DNA of 64,000 bases from Theocolax elegans (taxonomy: Eukaryota; Arthropoda; Insecta; Hymenoptera; Cerocephalidae): positions 7,372,007-7,436,006 of the forward strand of contig CM047430.1 in assembly GCA_026168455.1 (NCBI GenBank), written 5' to 3'. Shown here one piece after another: positions 29,910 to 39,923 of the stretch. The notes under the pieces were generated by a model, which was not told the origin of the DNA, made no database searches, and worked only from the letters and a program-made list of their open reading frames with translations. The translations under genes and the position numbers were made by a program. Numbering within the stretch: position 1 is the first letter of the stretch; each line of letters begins with the position of its first letter.

Positions 29910-31320
29910 CATGTTTTAAATATTTAAGTTTTCGATGCGGTTTAACGTGTCGTCATGTATGTAGATATTCAGCATTTCCGAGAACATACGATTTTTAAAA
30001 TTATTTTCAATGTCGATGGTACATGTTTTGTTAAAATCGATATTATGTCCTGTGTTAATTGTGTGGACCGCTAAAGCGGATCTGTCATTTTTATTTTTTA
30101 CGTCATATTAATATCTCGGATACGAGTTTTAAGCTTACGCTTCCTTGTGCCTATGTATAGCGCAGAGCATTCTCTACATGGTATCTTGTATACAATATTA
30201 CAAATTTCATTTTTAACAGTTTTGTCTTTGCCCAATTTAATACTTTTATTAAATTTATTAGTAGTGCGATCTATTAATAGAAATTCGATTTTCTTAATAA
30301 ATGCGTTCAATTTCGGGGTTAATCCTTTAATGATTTCTGTTTATTAAATTACTATTAGTATTAGTATTAATGTTATTTTTTTTTTTTTATTTTAACGTCG
30401 CTTTTTTATGCTCCCAAATCGGTGCTAATCAGCGACGGAGGTCATACGATGTCTTTGTGAAGAAAGCACTTGTTGAAAATACATTCCCCAGCGTTGCTTG
30501 TATCAATCGGATGGGGTCGGGAATCGAACCTGGGACCTCCAGATTACGAGCCCGACGCCCTACCGTCCGAGCCATCGCTGGCCTCTATTAATGCTATGAT
30601 TTATGTGTGAAATTCTTTTGTTTTTATATTTTTGAATAAATTCATGTGGGTACTTGTAATTTAATAAGAAAGTTAATATTTAATAAGAAAGAGTCAGACA
30701 GTGAAATCGCATTGTCAACCAAATTGTAAACCATTGCTATTTTTTGAGATTGTGGGCGGTGTGAGAGAAAATTAAGATAACGACCCGAGGCCGTATTTTT
30801 TCTATACCAATTAGTTATAGGAGTCGTATCATTGTATCTATAAATATATAAATCAAGAAAAGGCAATTTTCCGTCTGATTCTAGTCCCATTGTAAATTTA
30901 AGAGGGTCACAAAAGATATTAAACTTGTTAATAACCTTATCAATTTTTTCTGCTTAAATTATTAATAAAGTGTCATCCACATATCTTTTATATAATATTA
31001 TACCATTCTTAAATTTACTAAGGCATGAGATTTCTAAAATTTCTAAAACCATATCAGCAAACCATGCGCTGGTATAAAAACCCATTAGAGCTCTCAATAT
31101 TTGATTATAAGTTTTGTTGTTAATTGTAAAAATGTTGAGTCCAAGAGCTGTTCTATCCCTTCCACAAATTCAACCTTAACAAGGAGAATGTTGTGTTACA
31201 AAAACTTCCATTTTTTTCGATATCGCTTGTAAACTTAAATTTTTAGGTAAATCTGAGAAGATGGAGACCTCATCGAAAGAAACCTATCTATAATTAGAGG
31301 GAACACTTAAATTGTCTAAA
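29910..31320 (-). pseudogene. PLE-B: Penelope-like element, reverse transcriptase plus GIY-YIG
   Basis: Minus-strand fragments in order are a decayed palm region with ALMGFYTSAWFADMVLE, then KRYVDD (catalytic motif), KLPFLDLYIYR, TNWYRKNTASGRYLNFLSHRP and KIAMVYNLVDNAISLSD (30890-30642), then SINE-3, then IKLGKDKTVKNEICNIVYK with CRECSALYIGTRKRKLKTRIR (GIY-YIG; 30310-30098) and a C-terminal tail to about 29910. Stops and frameshifts are present, and the N terminus is missing. It is related to but distinct from PLE-A. Confidence 0.85.
30376..30583 (-). mobile_element. SINE-3: tRNA-derived SINE inserted in PLE-B
   Basis: Same family as SINE-2 (A box GATGGCTCGG, B box GGTTCGATTCC, identical 3' tail). 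TATTAATGTTAT (30365-30376) and TATTAATGCTAT (30586-30597) match at 11 of 12 positions as a target-site duplication. Confidence 0.9.
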
Positions 31321-31349
31321 ATTTCTTTAATTTAGTATTAGAAAAGTAT

Positions 31350-31820
31350 GGCAAAAGTCTGACTAATGAGAGTATCCCAGACTTTATGATTTTAGAAATA
31401 AAAGTCTGGGAAATGATTTACCAGACCTTTTCATAGACTATCACCTATACATTTGATTTTCACAAAGATATTTTCCGAGATTTCATGCTGCATTTAATAT
31501 TTATAATTCAAAAGTCTGGTAATATGTAGATAGATATTTGAAGATTTTTTCCCAGATTTTATGCTTGACTTCTTAATTATAATTAAAAAGTCTGGCAAAA
31601 TGCAGCTAGATATTTTCCAAGATTATATTTTGAACTTTTAAATTGTAACTAATAATTATTCAATATAATGTTTAAATGTTTTTCAAGACTTTAAGCTAGA
31701 TATTATATTATTGTTAAAAAATCTGGGAATATGTACCCATATATATATATATATATATATCAAGACTTTATTCTAAACTTTATATTGATAATATAAAAAT
31801 CTGGGAAATTTTAATCAGAT
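31350..31820. repeat. Degenerate tandem repeat based on AAAAGTCTGG
   Basis: AAAAGTCTGG-type motifs followed by AGATATTTTCCAAGATTTTATGCT-like sequence recur near 31355, 31399, 31510, 31587, 31716 and 31796, with spacings of roughly 45-130 bp. A short (AT)n tract lies at 31740-31760. Confidence 0.55.
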
Positions 31821-32060
31821 ATTATCAAAATATTTTTAAAGTATTTACAATAGATATCTTTAACATCCGTATTATATTGAAATGTAAATAGGTGATCATA
31901 CTTACAAGTTAAGACTGCTTAATTTAGAGGACGATTCGGTGATTAATATGCTTATTAATAACAATTTAAACTAAATATCATTTTATTCAAGGTAAATATA
32001 TACATATACTGAAATGGTTGACTGACAATAAAACATATTTATTTTGACAACAAATTAGAA

Positions 32061-32486
32061 TTATTCTTTTTCAGACCCGTTATTAGGTTCAATAGCGTAA
32101 CGCATTTCATCGATATTTACAGCAAAATAAGTATTTACAATATCTTGTATCTTAATAAATACATAATCATGCGTTATTTCGTAAGAAAATACATTAGGTA
32201 TATAAGTATGATTGAAATCGCATAAAAATGCTTCTCTGGTTTCGCACATTTTAATGACTGCCAAAGTTACACAATTTGAATCGCATTCGTTGCAAGGATT
32301 ATCACAAACATATTTACATACAGTAATAAATATATTAACAATCCCAATTTTAAGTTTATCATTAATTTTAAATTGTATAACGGAAGAGTTTGTTTTCTTT
32401 TTTTGAGCATATAATTCATTTTCATAGTATATGCCATCTTTCAATAATTTTTTAAAAAAATAACACTTGCTTGGATTTACTTCCAT
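32061..32486 (-). pseudogene. EnSpm-type transposase, C-terminal piece
   Basis: 141 codons with a cluster of cysteines (CKYVCDNPCNECDSNC) and FSYEITHDYVFIKIQDI. By position it is the C-terminal segment of the same transposase; the region between 32604 and 32486 carries stops. The assignment rests on order and on the acidic/Cys-rich style, so it is less certain than the upstream pieces. Confidence 0.55.
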
Positions 32487-32603
32487 ACCGTTCTCAGAAA
32501 AAAGATCACGTATATATACAGGAAAAGTTTGAAGTTTCTCTTGGGTACCTACAGCAAAAATGTTATTTGAAAGGAATTTTGTTTTAAATCGATGTGTGCC
32601 AGA

Positions 32604-33104
32604 TTATTCAACTCGTTTACAACAATAATAAGTGTCACTTTCAGGTCTGATTAATTTATCTTTTATTTCTGATAAAGTCAAAAATGTTGTCACTGACGAA
32701 CATATTTGCAGCTCAGGTTTTTGTGATCCATGTATATATGATTTTAAAATTCCATTCATGTTTTCAAACGGAAAGCACGTTGACACCCACAATGGACCAA
32801 ATTTCGTAACCTCCTCAGGTAAGTGCAGTATTAAATGTACATTACAGTTTGAATTGATTTGTCCATACAAAGTAATAAATCTTTGAATGTATTCTGTTAA
32901 TACTCGTCGAGCTATATCTGTAATTTATTTACTAACACTTGAATAATTTAAAAGTCTAATGCTATAAACTAAAAGTAGATCATGTTTAAAATACACATCA
33001 TTTAAAAAACTTAGCAAAATTGGCAAGCTGTATACCAAAAGAAACAACTTAAAATCTGACGTCTTCCAATAAGAATAATCAGAGATTTTTCGGGGTAAAC
33101 GTTG
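32604..33104 (-). pseudogene. EnSpm-type transposase, DUF4218-like region
   Basis: Translation shows KTSDFKLFLLVYSLPILLSF, then ITLYGQINSNCNVHLILHLP and GPLWVSTCFPFENMNGILKS, matching the conserved block (…HLLLHL…GPLW…PFE) that follows the catalytic core in TNP2-like transposases. A stop lies between the two halves. It resumes the frame that was cut by the insertion at 33.1-34.38 kb. Confidence 0.75.
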
Positions 33105-33169
33105 AGTACGTGAAGGTGGCGTAAGCAGGGTTGCAAAAATTGTAATTAGAAGAAAATTTAATAATTAGT

Positions 33170-33600
33170 AATTACTTTATGGCTTAATAATTAAACTCAT
33201 ATTAATTCGAAATTACTTTTCGACTGGGTATTGAAACTTCATGTAATTACATATTACGTGTTGAATGAGTAATTAAACTTTATTTTAATTCTTAATTACT
33301 TTTTTAATGAGTAATTAATCTTTTTTTTAATTCTTAAATACTTATGTATTGAGTAATTAAACTTTATTTTAATTATTAATTACTTTTGTACTGAGTAATT
33401 AAACTTTTTTTAATTAATAATTACTTTTGTACTGAGTAATTAAACTTTTTTTAATTAATAATTACTTTGGGACTGAGTAATTAAACTTTTTTTAATTAAT
33501 AATTACTTTTCGACTGAGTAATTAAACTATTTTTTAATTAATAAATACTTTAGGACTGAGTAATTAAACCTTATTTAAATTAATAATTACATTTGAAATG
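33170..33600. repeat. ~42-bp AT-rich minisatellite
   Basis: Units of the form GAGTAATTAAACTTTTTTTAAT followed by TAATAATTACTTTTGTACT repeat about ten times with growing divergence at the edges. A further single unit-like motif occurs near 33785-33815. Confidence 0.85.
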
Positions 33601-34307
33601 AACTGTTCAGAAGCGTGGCAATCGAAAAAAGCCTCTCTGGAGCGGATGATGGTAAAGCAGTGTTAAATATTTAAGAATAGCTCTAAAACTGATGGGTAAT
33701 CCTTAAGAATTATTAATTCTTCTTTCTCTGAATCGAAGTATCTCATAGGTTCATAGTAATCAGGGTAATTAATAATAAAAATAACGTTTAATTACTCAGT
33801 AAAAAAAAGTAATTAAGTATTTTAAAAAAGAGTGATTCCCCCTTCCTGCGTACCTCGCCGAGTGCCGCGCGATCGTCGCCGTCGGTGCCGCGTTCCCCGG
33901 CATACGGATGTAAGGTGGGGGAGCACCCTGGCTCTCCCGACTAGTTGTACGGAGTTCGGGCGCACCCATGCGCCATCTCCACCGTCGTCGTCTGCTGAGC
34001 ACGTGCCATGGTTGAGGTTAGGACGCCGCCTAACCTCCCGTCTTGTGGGCATCAGCAGCGGATACGCCAGGTATCGTGAGACGACCTGGGCTCGGTCCTT
34101 GGCTCACGATACCTCTCGGCCGTGGTCTGGCTCGTGGTCCGCGTGCTGCGGTCGGGTATCGGTCGCGTCTACACTCCGCTCCGTCGCTATAACATACCCG
34201 TACCGTGGGTATCAATATTCGTTTAAAGTGCATCGGTGCACTTCGGTCCGCCAGCGAGGGATTCGCTACCTGCGACGCGATCGCGAGCTAACGTCAGTGA
34301 AGTTATG

Positions 34308-34346
34308 CATGCACATGACTTGTAAATACAAGCCATGTGCATGTAC
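34308..34346. repeat. 16-bp-arm hairpin
   Basis: CATGCACATGACTTGT and ACAAGCCATGTGCATG are inverted copies with one mismatch around a 4-nt AAAT-type loop, at the edge of the GC-rich insertion. Confidence 0.75.
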
Positions 34347-34383
34347 TTGTGCGTTGTGCATTTTACAACGTCGCAACACACAA

Positions 34384-34850
34384 TGCACTGCATCAATAAC
34401 TGTAGAGTTTGCATAATCATGAACTATTAAACTTAACATGGTTGGACCCTTAACATTATACACTTCTTGTCCAGTCTCATGCGCTTGTTGAGCAAATAAG
34501 TTTGTCCCTGCTGTCGAACGTAGACCATCGATAGTATTTATAAGCGGATACGTTTAAACATAGTCTATTCTTTCTGTTCGTATTTTACAGTTCGGGCACC
34601 CATATATTCCATTATATTGTTTTCTGTTTAAAAATAAGGCTTGCGCCGGTAAATCACACATTCCGGTAATAATTATTCCTCTTACTCGTACTAGATTTAA
34701 TGAACCAGATATTTGTTGAACCAATCCATATACTTGCCAAAATCATATTTTCCTTTTTCATTCATAAATTTAAGGTAACTCATTTATCATGAGATAAAAA
34801 GGCCATATACTAATTTTCGAGGATTTAAATAATGGAAGATCATCAGTATT
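34384..34850 (-). pseudogene. EnSpm-type transposase, catalytic middle part
   Basis: After the nonsense codon at 34851 the same frame continues with NTDDLPLFKSSKISIWPFYL and MINELP. Then come LPAQALFLNRKQYNGIYGCP with a CPNC pair, INTIDGLRSTAGTNLFAQQA and EVYNVKGPTMLSLI...STVIDAVHCVLR. These match the order of conserved TNP2-like blocks (NTDG…FKSS…SIWP, GCPYC, VKGPS…, MHCVL). Several stops and frameshifts occur. The gene is cut at about 34380 by the insertion. Confidence 0.8.
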
Positions 34851-36457
34851 CTATGTAAATGTTACGTTGTTGTTATTTGCTGTAAAGTTTACAGGTAATG
34901 TATTATACACACTACCATCAAATATATCCTCATAATGTAAATTATTTTCTTTTTTTCGCGTTATAGGATAATTCAGAAGCTCTTTAAATCCTGTACGTTT
35001 ATATATTGTCGCTAATTGTTTTATAATAGATATTTCTGAAAAGTAATTTATAGAATCACTATTGCAATTAACGCAAAACTGTTCATTTACTTTTGTAAAA
35101 CAATTTGTGCAATAATAATGGCGTTCTAATGGGGCATTCATATTTGCAAAAAACTTCTTAAATTTATAAACTGTTTTAACACAATTATTGGGTTTAATAC
35201 AATGGAGATCTATGAGAGTAAATAAGGATGATAATAAAACTCCGGTAACATTGTGTCGCATGGAGATTCTACACATCGCTAAAATACTTTCTCCAATCGT
35301 ATGTGGTGCGTCGGGATAAAGCGGTAGACTAGCGTTTTCTATAAAACTTTCATCCTCACTATCATCGGCACTTTCGGATTTGTCTTTGCTTGTTGTCGAT
35401 GTTTCGTCGGTATTTTCCTCCATTATTCGGTGTTCAACATCAACAAACTCCTCGCATTGAACTGCAGCATTCGAGACCTCTTCAACAAATTTAATATAAA
35501 GCATAATAAATGTAAATAATTTTACATTCTATTAAGCGGTATCAATTATAAACAACTAAATTAAAGTTTTGAGTTATTATGAAATTTGATTTTACATTTA
35601 ATATATTTAATCATATATGAACGTGGAAATATTTTTAATGTAATTTATAATACAAATTTAAAATTTACCGCGCTTGATATTAGTTAAGCAATTTAAAAAT
35701 AATAAACATTTTATTGAGTAAATAATACTTAACAGTTACACAAAGATATACATTTATTTATATAATATATTACGATATATAAAAACTTACTGTTAGTAAC
35801 ATTAATATTCAAATTAAAAGAACGCGTATCGGCATCATCATCAACAGTTTGCGCTGTAATTTGGTTTTGATGTTCTAAAACTTGGCTGTTTTGGCCAGCA
35901 TGGTGAGAAGTGCCTAAATAATTAAATTTAAGTTTTATTATATTGTAAAGAATATTTTAAAGGTAAGTTTATTTTAAAAATATTTAAAATTTGTAACTTT
36001 TTATATTTTAGTTTTAAACTTGTTGAACTTAAAATTTTAGACTAATATACATAATTTCCAATTAAATATTTAATTGTATTATTTTTATTTATAAAATTTT
36101 GACAGATTTTAGTTTACTTTGCGTAACAATATTTTAATTAAAGCAATAATTCTTCTGCAGTAAAAGAGTGTAAAATAACATTGATATTCTCACTATTAAT
36201 GACATTATTATTAATATTAGTTATACATACTTACTAGTTACAACATTGATATTCGCAGCAGCGATTTCGGTATCATCGTTCGAATTGCTCGATTCTGTCT
36301 CATCATCAGATTTCTCAGACTCATTTCGTGATGCATAGTAACGGCGATATTTTCTTATAATATTGTATTTTTGAGATCGACTATATTCCTTTAGATTTAT
36401 TTTGCGTTTTTTCATTATCTTTTTCATATATATATATATATATATGACAACTTTCAT
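34851..36457 (-). pseudogene. EnSpm-type transposase, N-terminal exons 1-3
   Basis: Three exons with phase-consistent introns can be read. Exon 1 ends at 36235 (donor GTAAGT) and starts at an ATG at 36457, 36427 or 36415, with basic MKKRKINLKEYSRSQKYNII. Exon 2 is 35791-35913 (acceptor TTTAG, donor GTAAGT). Exon 3 starts at 35479 and holds the family block LYPDAPHTIGESILAMC, RHNVTGVLLSSLFTLIDLHC, HYYCTNC and CVNCNSDSINYF (zinc-binding cysteines), up to a nonsense TAG at 34851 that sits inside an otherwise continuous conserved region. Introns are 321 and 311 bp. The product would cut and move the transposon. Confidence 0.78.
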
Positions 36458-36604
36458 TCAATAAAAAAATAAATTAATGCTGTCTGCAATTACAACTGTG
36501 AACTACATTTGTTTTCAAAACACTTCAGATCATTCAGTCGCTTAAAACTGCTTCCTAACCCTTTTTAGCAAAAAGTTTTTCAAAAACGTAAATCAAGGAA
36601 ACTA

Positions 36605-36963
36605 ATGTATCATCTAGTATTGTGGACGCAGGCTCAGCCAATTACATCTAGCATTTTAAATGAAAACGACGTGAAAATTGGCAAATCAAAGACGTTGGCA
36701 AAATGGGGAAAGCAATGGTTTGAAGCGAAAATTGTTATCTCCAGCGGTGAGTTCATACATTCATTAAACAAATGTAAAATAAATATAGTAATTATTATAT
36801 ACAATATAAAATTATTTATTAATTTATTTATTTACCTACTTACTTATTTATTTAGTTAGTTAGTAATTTATTTATTAAAAATGCATAAATTATGATGTAC
36901 AATTCAATAATTTTATTTTTTATTAATTGAATTTTTTTTAAATTTGCAGGTTTGAAAATAAAA
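36605..36963 (+). CDS. Hypothetical divergent ORF with likely intron
   Basis: An ATG at 36605 opens about 48 codons (MYHLVLWTQAQPITSS; LAKWGKQWFEAKIV), then a donor-like site AGCG/GTGAGT near 36743. An acceptor TTTGCAG occurs at 36943-36949. The exon composition looks protein-like and differs from the AT-rich surroundings. It points away from transposase exon 1 with ~150 bp between start codons, so it may be a second gene of the same transposon or an exon of a captured gene. The LVLWT and KW...WFEA pattern reminds me of N-terminal regions next to BEN-domain proteins, but that is weak. Confidence 0.35.
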
Positions 36964-37036
36964 ATAACGATGTGGACCCCGAATGTGAAAAAACTGCAAC
37001 TCTCGTCATGAAAAATGTTGCGCGCGTAGGTAAAAA

Positions 37037-37871
37037 TGTAGCGAGGTGGCGCGCTTCCTAGCTGCCGGGGGAATCCCAGTAGGCCTCGAAATAGCGAGTC
37101 GGGTGTCGCGTATATTATTACAAAAAGGTACTGCGTAGTATAGAATAAAATTACGGCGTAGAAGACGAACGAAATAAGGTTGTTAGAGAATAATTCTAAG
37201 ATACTGCAGTAATAAAAAGCCTCATTTATAGACCTAAGGGACAGATTAATTTACGAACAATTTAAATGAAAACGAGACCAATACGTAGAATTTAAAATAT
37301 TATTCAAAGCCAATACGCACATAAGCGAGATTGCCGATAGTTAGATCAAGACGAATGTGTTACGCAAGAGTTTCTGTATATATCAATGCTCGAGAAAGAG
37401 CCGGCGATGAGCGACATGGACTAGAAAACTGAAGCATTAGAAGGAACCAATAATTTAAGAAATCAAGTAAAAAAAGACGCTTTTTGGGTAATGTCGCAGT
37501 GATGATAGGGGGGTAGTAAAGTCTCCATATTAATTACGAAGCGGTACAGAAAATGCATAGGACTCGATCATTTTTTGATCACGCACATCTAACGGTCTAA
37601 TCGGGTGCAAAGACAGAAAAATCGAGAACTATTTACGCAATTTCCATCTAAAGTAAAGCGTAAGACAAGGACAGATGCATAGATTTTTAGGGTATATAAA
37701 GTGGACCCAGAACAAACACAGCCACTCCTAGTTTTTCGTCTGAAGCTTCCGTAAGGCGAAGCTCTTAAAAAAAAAAATACGCATTCAAAGTCGAGAGAAA
37801 TCTTGTACGCGGGAATTGAGACGCATCATTTGTATCTACGAGCCTTAGTCAAGGAACTACGACTTTGACAT
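37037..37871 (+). repeat. Possible solo LTR with TATA-type promoter
   Basis: A block starting TGTAGCGAGG and ending TTTGACA contains GGGTATATAAAGTGG near 37690, a strong TATA box followed by a likely start region (CACAGCCACTCCTAGTTTTTCG). After the end comes TCTGGCAGTC, which could be a primer-site start. No second copy is in the window, so this remains a candidate only. Confidence 0.35.
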
Positions 37872-38449
37872 CTGGCAGTCATCGAGCTCCGAACGCATAC
37901 GTATCTAACGTCGGCGCCCGCAGGTCTAGCAGGACATCACCCAGCCACTTGACGCCGCTATCTACATTCGAGGCAGACCTTCGATCCTTACCACATATAT
38001 ATATATATATATTTAGGTCCTTAAGATATATTCTTTTCGGCTATCTATACGCTATTTTATTTATAATATTTATTGTTTGAATTGCAATTTATTGACAAGA
38101 ATTCATATTTTTAACTGCAACAATTTTTAATTTAAACTGCATTTATTTATTATAATTCATATTTTGATTATTAATTAGTATTGTTTGTAATAAAATAACA
38201 TTACGTATATTTTATTCGATAAATAAGATATTTTGTTAACGTGTTAGCCGTGCAATTGTTTAATATAATCAAAATTAAAATTGTTATTAAACTTAAATAA
38301 TTTTATGCTTCTCTACTCTCAAAATAACTTCGCTCGCTACTTCCGGAGACGTCAGGTTAGTCCTAGTCAAACAAGAGCGAAAGAAACGCGAATGATTTAT
38401 TAACCATTTGCCTTCTTGTAATATTTTTATAGTAGTTGGTGTCTGGACG
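37872..38449. other. Intergenic, no gene seen
   Basis: GC-richer start (to 37990, possibly a continuation of the LTR element), an (AT)n tract, then AT-rich sequence. Confidence 0.4.
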
Positions 38450-38845
38450 TAACACGAGTTTGCCACTTCTTCGCGACGCATGGTTTCCTGATACACGAGA
38501 GAAGTCTCGACTCGTTTAGCCCCACAATATTATCGCTCTCTGCGACTTATATATCTATTAAATTGGTTTCTACGTACACGTATGTGTATATGTGTATGTA
38601 TTGTCGGAGGTTAGACGATATCGAGATTTTGATATTAATTTGACTATTGTAAAGGACTCCCTTCGGGGAGGTCCTCATAAACACGTTGAATGGAGGTTTT
38701 AGCGAATGTGTGTAAAGTGTGTAATTCTCTCTTTGTTTTTGATATAATTTTCTTTTAATTCTTAATTTTTCCTTTTTTTAAAAAATCTTTTAAATTATTA
38801 TCTTAATACGTTTATTTTGCGTTATAGAATAACAAGTTTTGTTGA
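38450..38845 (-). repeat. ~0.4-kb dispersed repeat, copy 2 (inverted)
   Basis: Reverse-complement counterpart of 29245-29671, with the same landmarks in opposite order, from GAGTTTGCCACTTCTTCGCG to GCGTTATAGAATAACAAG. Confidence 0.7.
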
Positions 38846-39235
38846 CCGGACTGTTTTATTATTTTTTATTATTGTTTTAATCGTTTAAATTAAGTTTTTT
38901 TAAAATAACATGGTTTTTTATGAAGTGTTTGTGCGATTGGAGATGACGGTATTGACTCCAGGATGTAAATAGTATCTATACATCTTTTTTTGTTGATAAT
39001 AATGTACGTGTGTGTTATCGTAGAAATTAAATTTGTTTTAATTACAGCTTTAATATTAAAGAGTTTTCTCGCTGATTTGTTTTTTAGCCTTGAAAAGGAA
39101 CGGTTAACAAAACGTCCGAAACGTCGGCAAAAACAAAAATTGTGTTCGTGGATATCAATAAAGCCTTTTTTTATTAACAAATTCTGGACGAACGATAATC
39201 TCTCCCACCATCTATATATATATATTAAATTAAAT
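38846..39235 (+). repeat. Possible Penelope-like 3' terminal remnant
   Basis: CTTGAAAAGG, then an ACGTCC-containing stem, CGAAACGTCGG and a terminal AATAAAGCC at 39095-39170 are the kind of sequence found in terminal repeats of Penelope-like elements. The ribozyme core is degenerate. No coding block precedes it, so the assignment is tentative. Confidence 0.3.
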
Positions 39236-39860
39236 TAAGAGTATGTCGGCGGGAGCGGGGAGACACAATAACTACACAATAGTTAAAATAAAAACAAAAG
39301 AAACCTTTATTTTAACTGAATTAACAAGATGGTCATCCAGGCCTCGTGCCGCAACGATAATTGTTTCGCGCGGGCGGAAGTATCGGGAGTCAACCGGATG
39401 GAGCACCTCGCCTGCGGTCGCGTACAGCCCAGGGTTGCCAGATGACGATTTTTTCTCCTTGTTGCTCTTGCTTAATAAACATCAATATACGTAAGAGAGA
39501 AAAGGAAAAAAAATCGCCAACTGGTCATTCTGGTACAGTCCGATATCCGATATTCGGGTACCGGCACACCCGAACACACTCCCGAGTTCATACACTCTCC
39601 TATACTCGGGGGAGAAGGAAAACGCGCGGTAATATAAACAAACATACCGGGATGCGCTCCGCGGATAGCCCAGTCGATCCGTGTCCCGGTGGCCTCCTGG
39701 GAAATGGAGCACCGACGTCGGCTGCGGTGGTGATGAGGCTGCCAAATGCCGCGGCGAGTACCTCGCGAACCGCGTTTGCACACGCGCACAACCCCGTCCT
39801 AGTCACTCACCAGTTCACTCGCGGTCCATCACGCGAGGATAATCCGGGTGTCGATAGCCG
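39236..39860 (-). repeat. Diverged solo LTR related to G1
   Basis: Minus-strand reading matches the G1 LTR in order: GGACGGGGTTGTGCGCGTGTG, then GGATCGACTGGGCTATCCGCG, TCGGGAGTGTGTTCGGG, GGCCTGGATGACC and TCCCCGCTCCCGCCGACAT. Identity is moderate. The 3' end is cut at 39236 where an (AT)n tract begins. No interior is attached. Confidence 0.7.
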
Positions 39861-39923
39861 ATGGCTTCTTCGCCTCACGCGACTTTTCTTAGCCCTGCAC
39901 ACTATATATATATATATATGTAT

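Larger units (their letters stand above)
33105..34383. other. ~1.3-kb insertion within the transposase gene
   Basis: It separates two transposase blocks. It contains a TAATTA-rich minisatellite (33170-33600), AT-rich sequence and a GC-rich island (33835-34300) ending in a long hairpin (34308-34346). Long overlapping ORFs in the GC-rich part occur on both strands and look accidental. Class unknown; an LTR fragment or non-autonomous element is possible. Confidence 0.55.
32061..36457 (-). mobile_element. EnSpm/CMC-type DNA transposon, decayed
   Basis: One transposase gene of the TNP2-like type found in animal CMC elements can be followed on the minus strand from an exon at 36.4 kb to a C-terminal piece ending at 32.06 kb. 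It is interrupted by nonsense codons, frameshifts and an insertion at about 33.1-34.38 kb. Terminal inverted repeats (CACTA-type) were not found. The AAAAGTCTGG array beyond 31.8 kb may or may not belong to it. Confidence 0.75.

Noticed and set aside
31740..31760. (AT)n tracts here and at 37999, 39905 and 63165 as promoters
   Set aside because: They are simple repeats with no adjacent gene start or other promoter element.
33832..34416. A 194-codon ORF on the plus strand
   Set aside because: It sits in a GC-rich insertion with equally long frames on the other strand and has no recognisable domain; its end runs into the antisense of the transposase.
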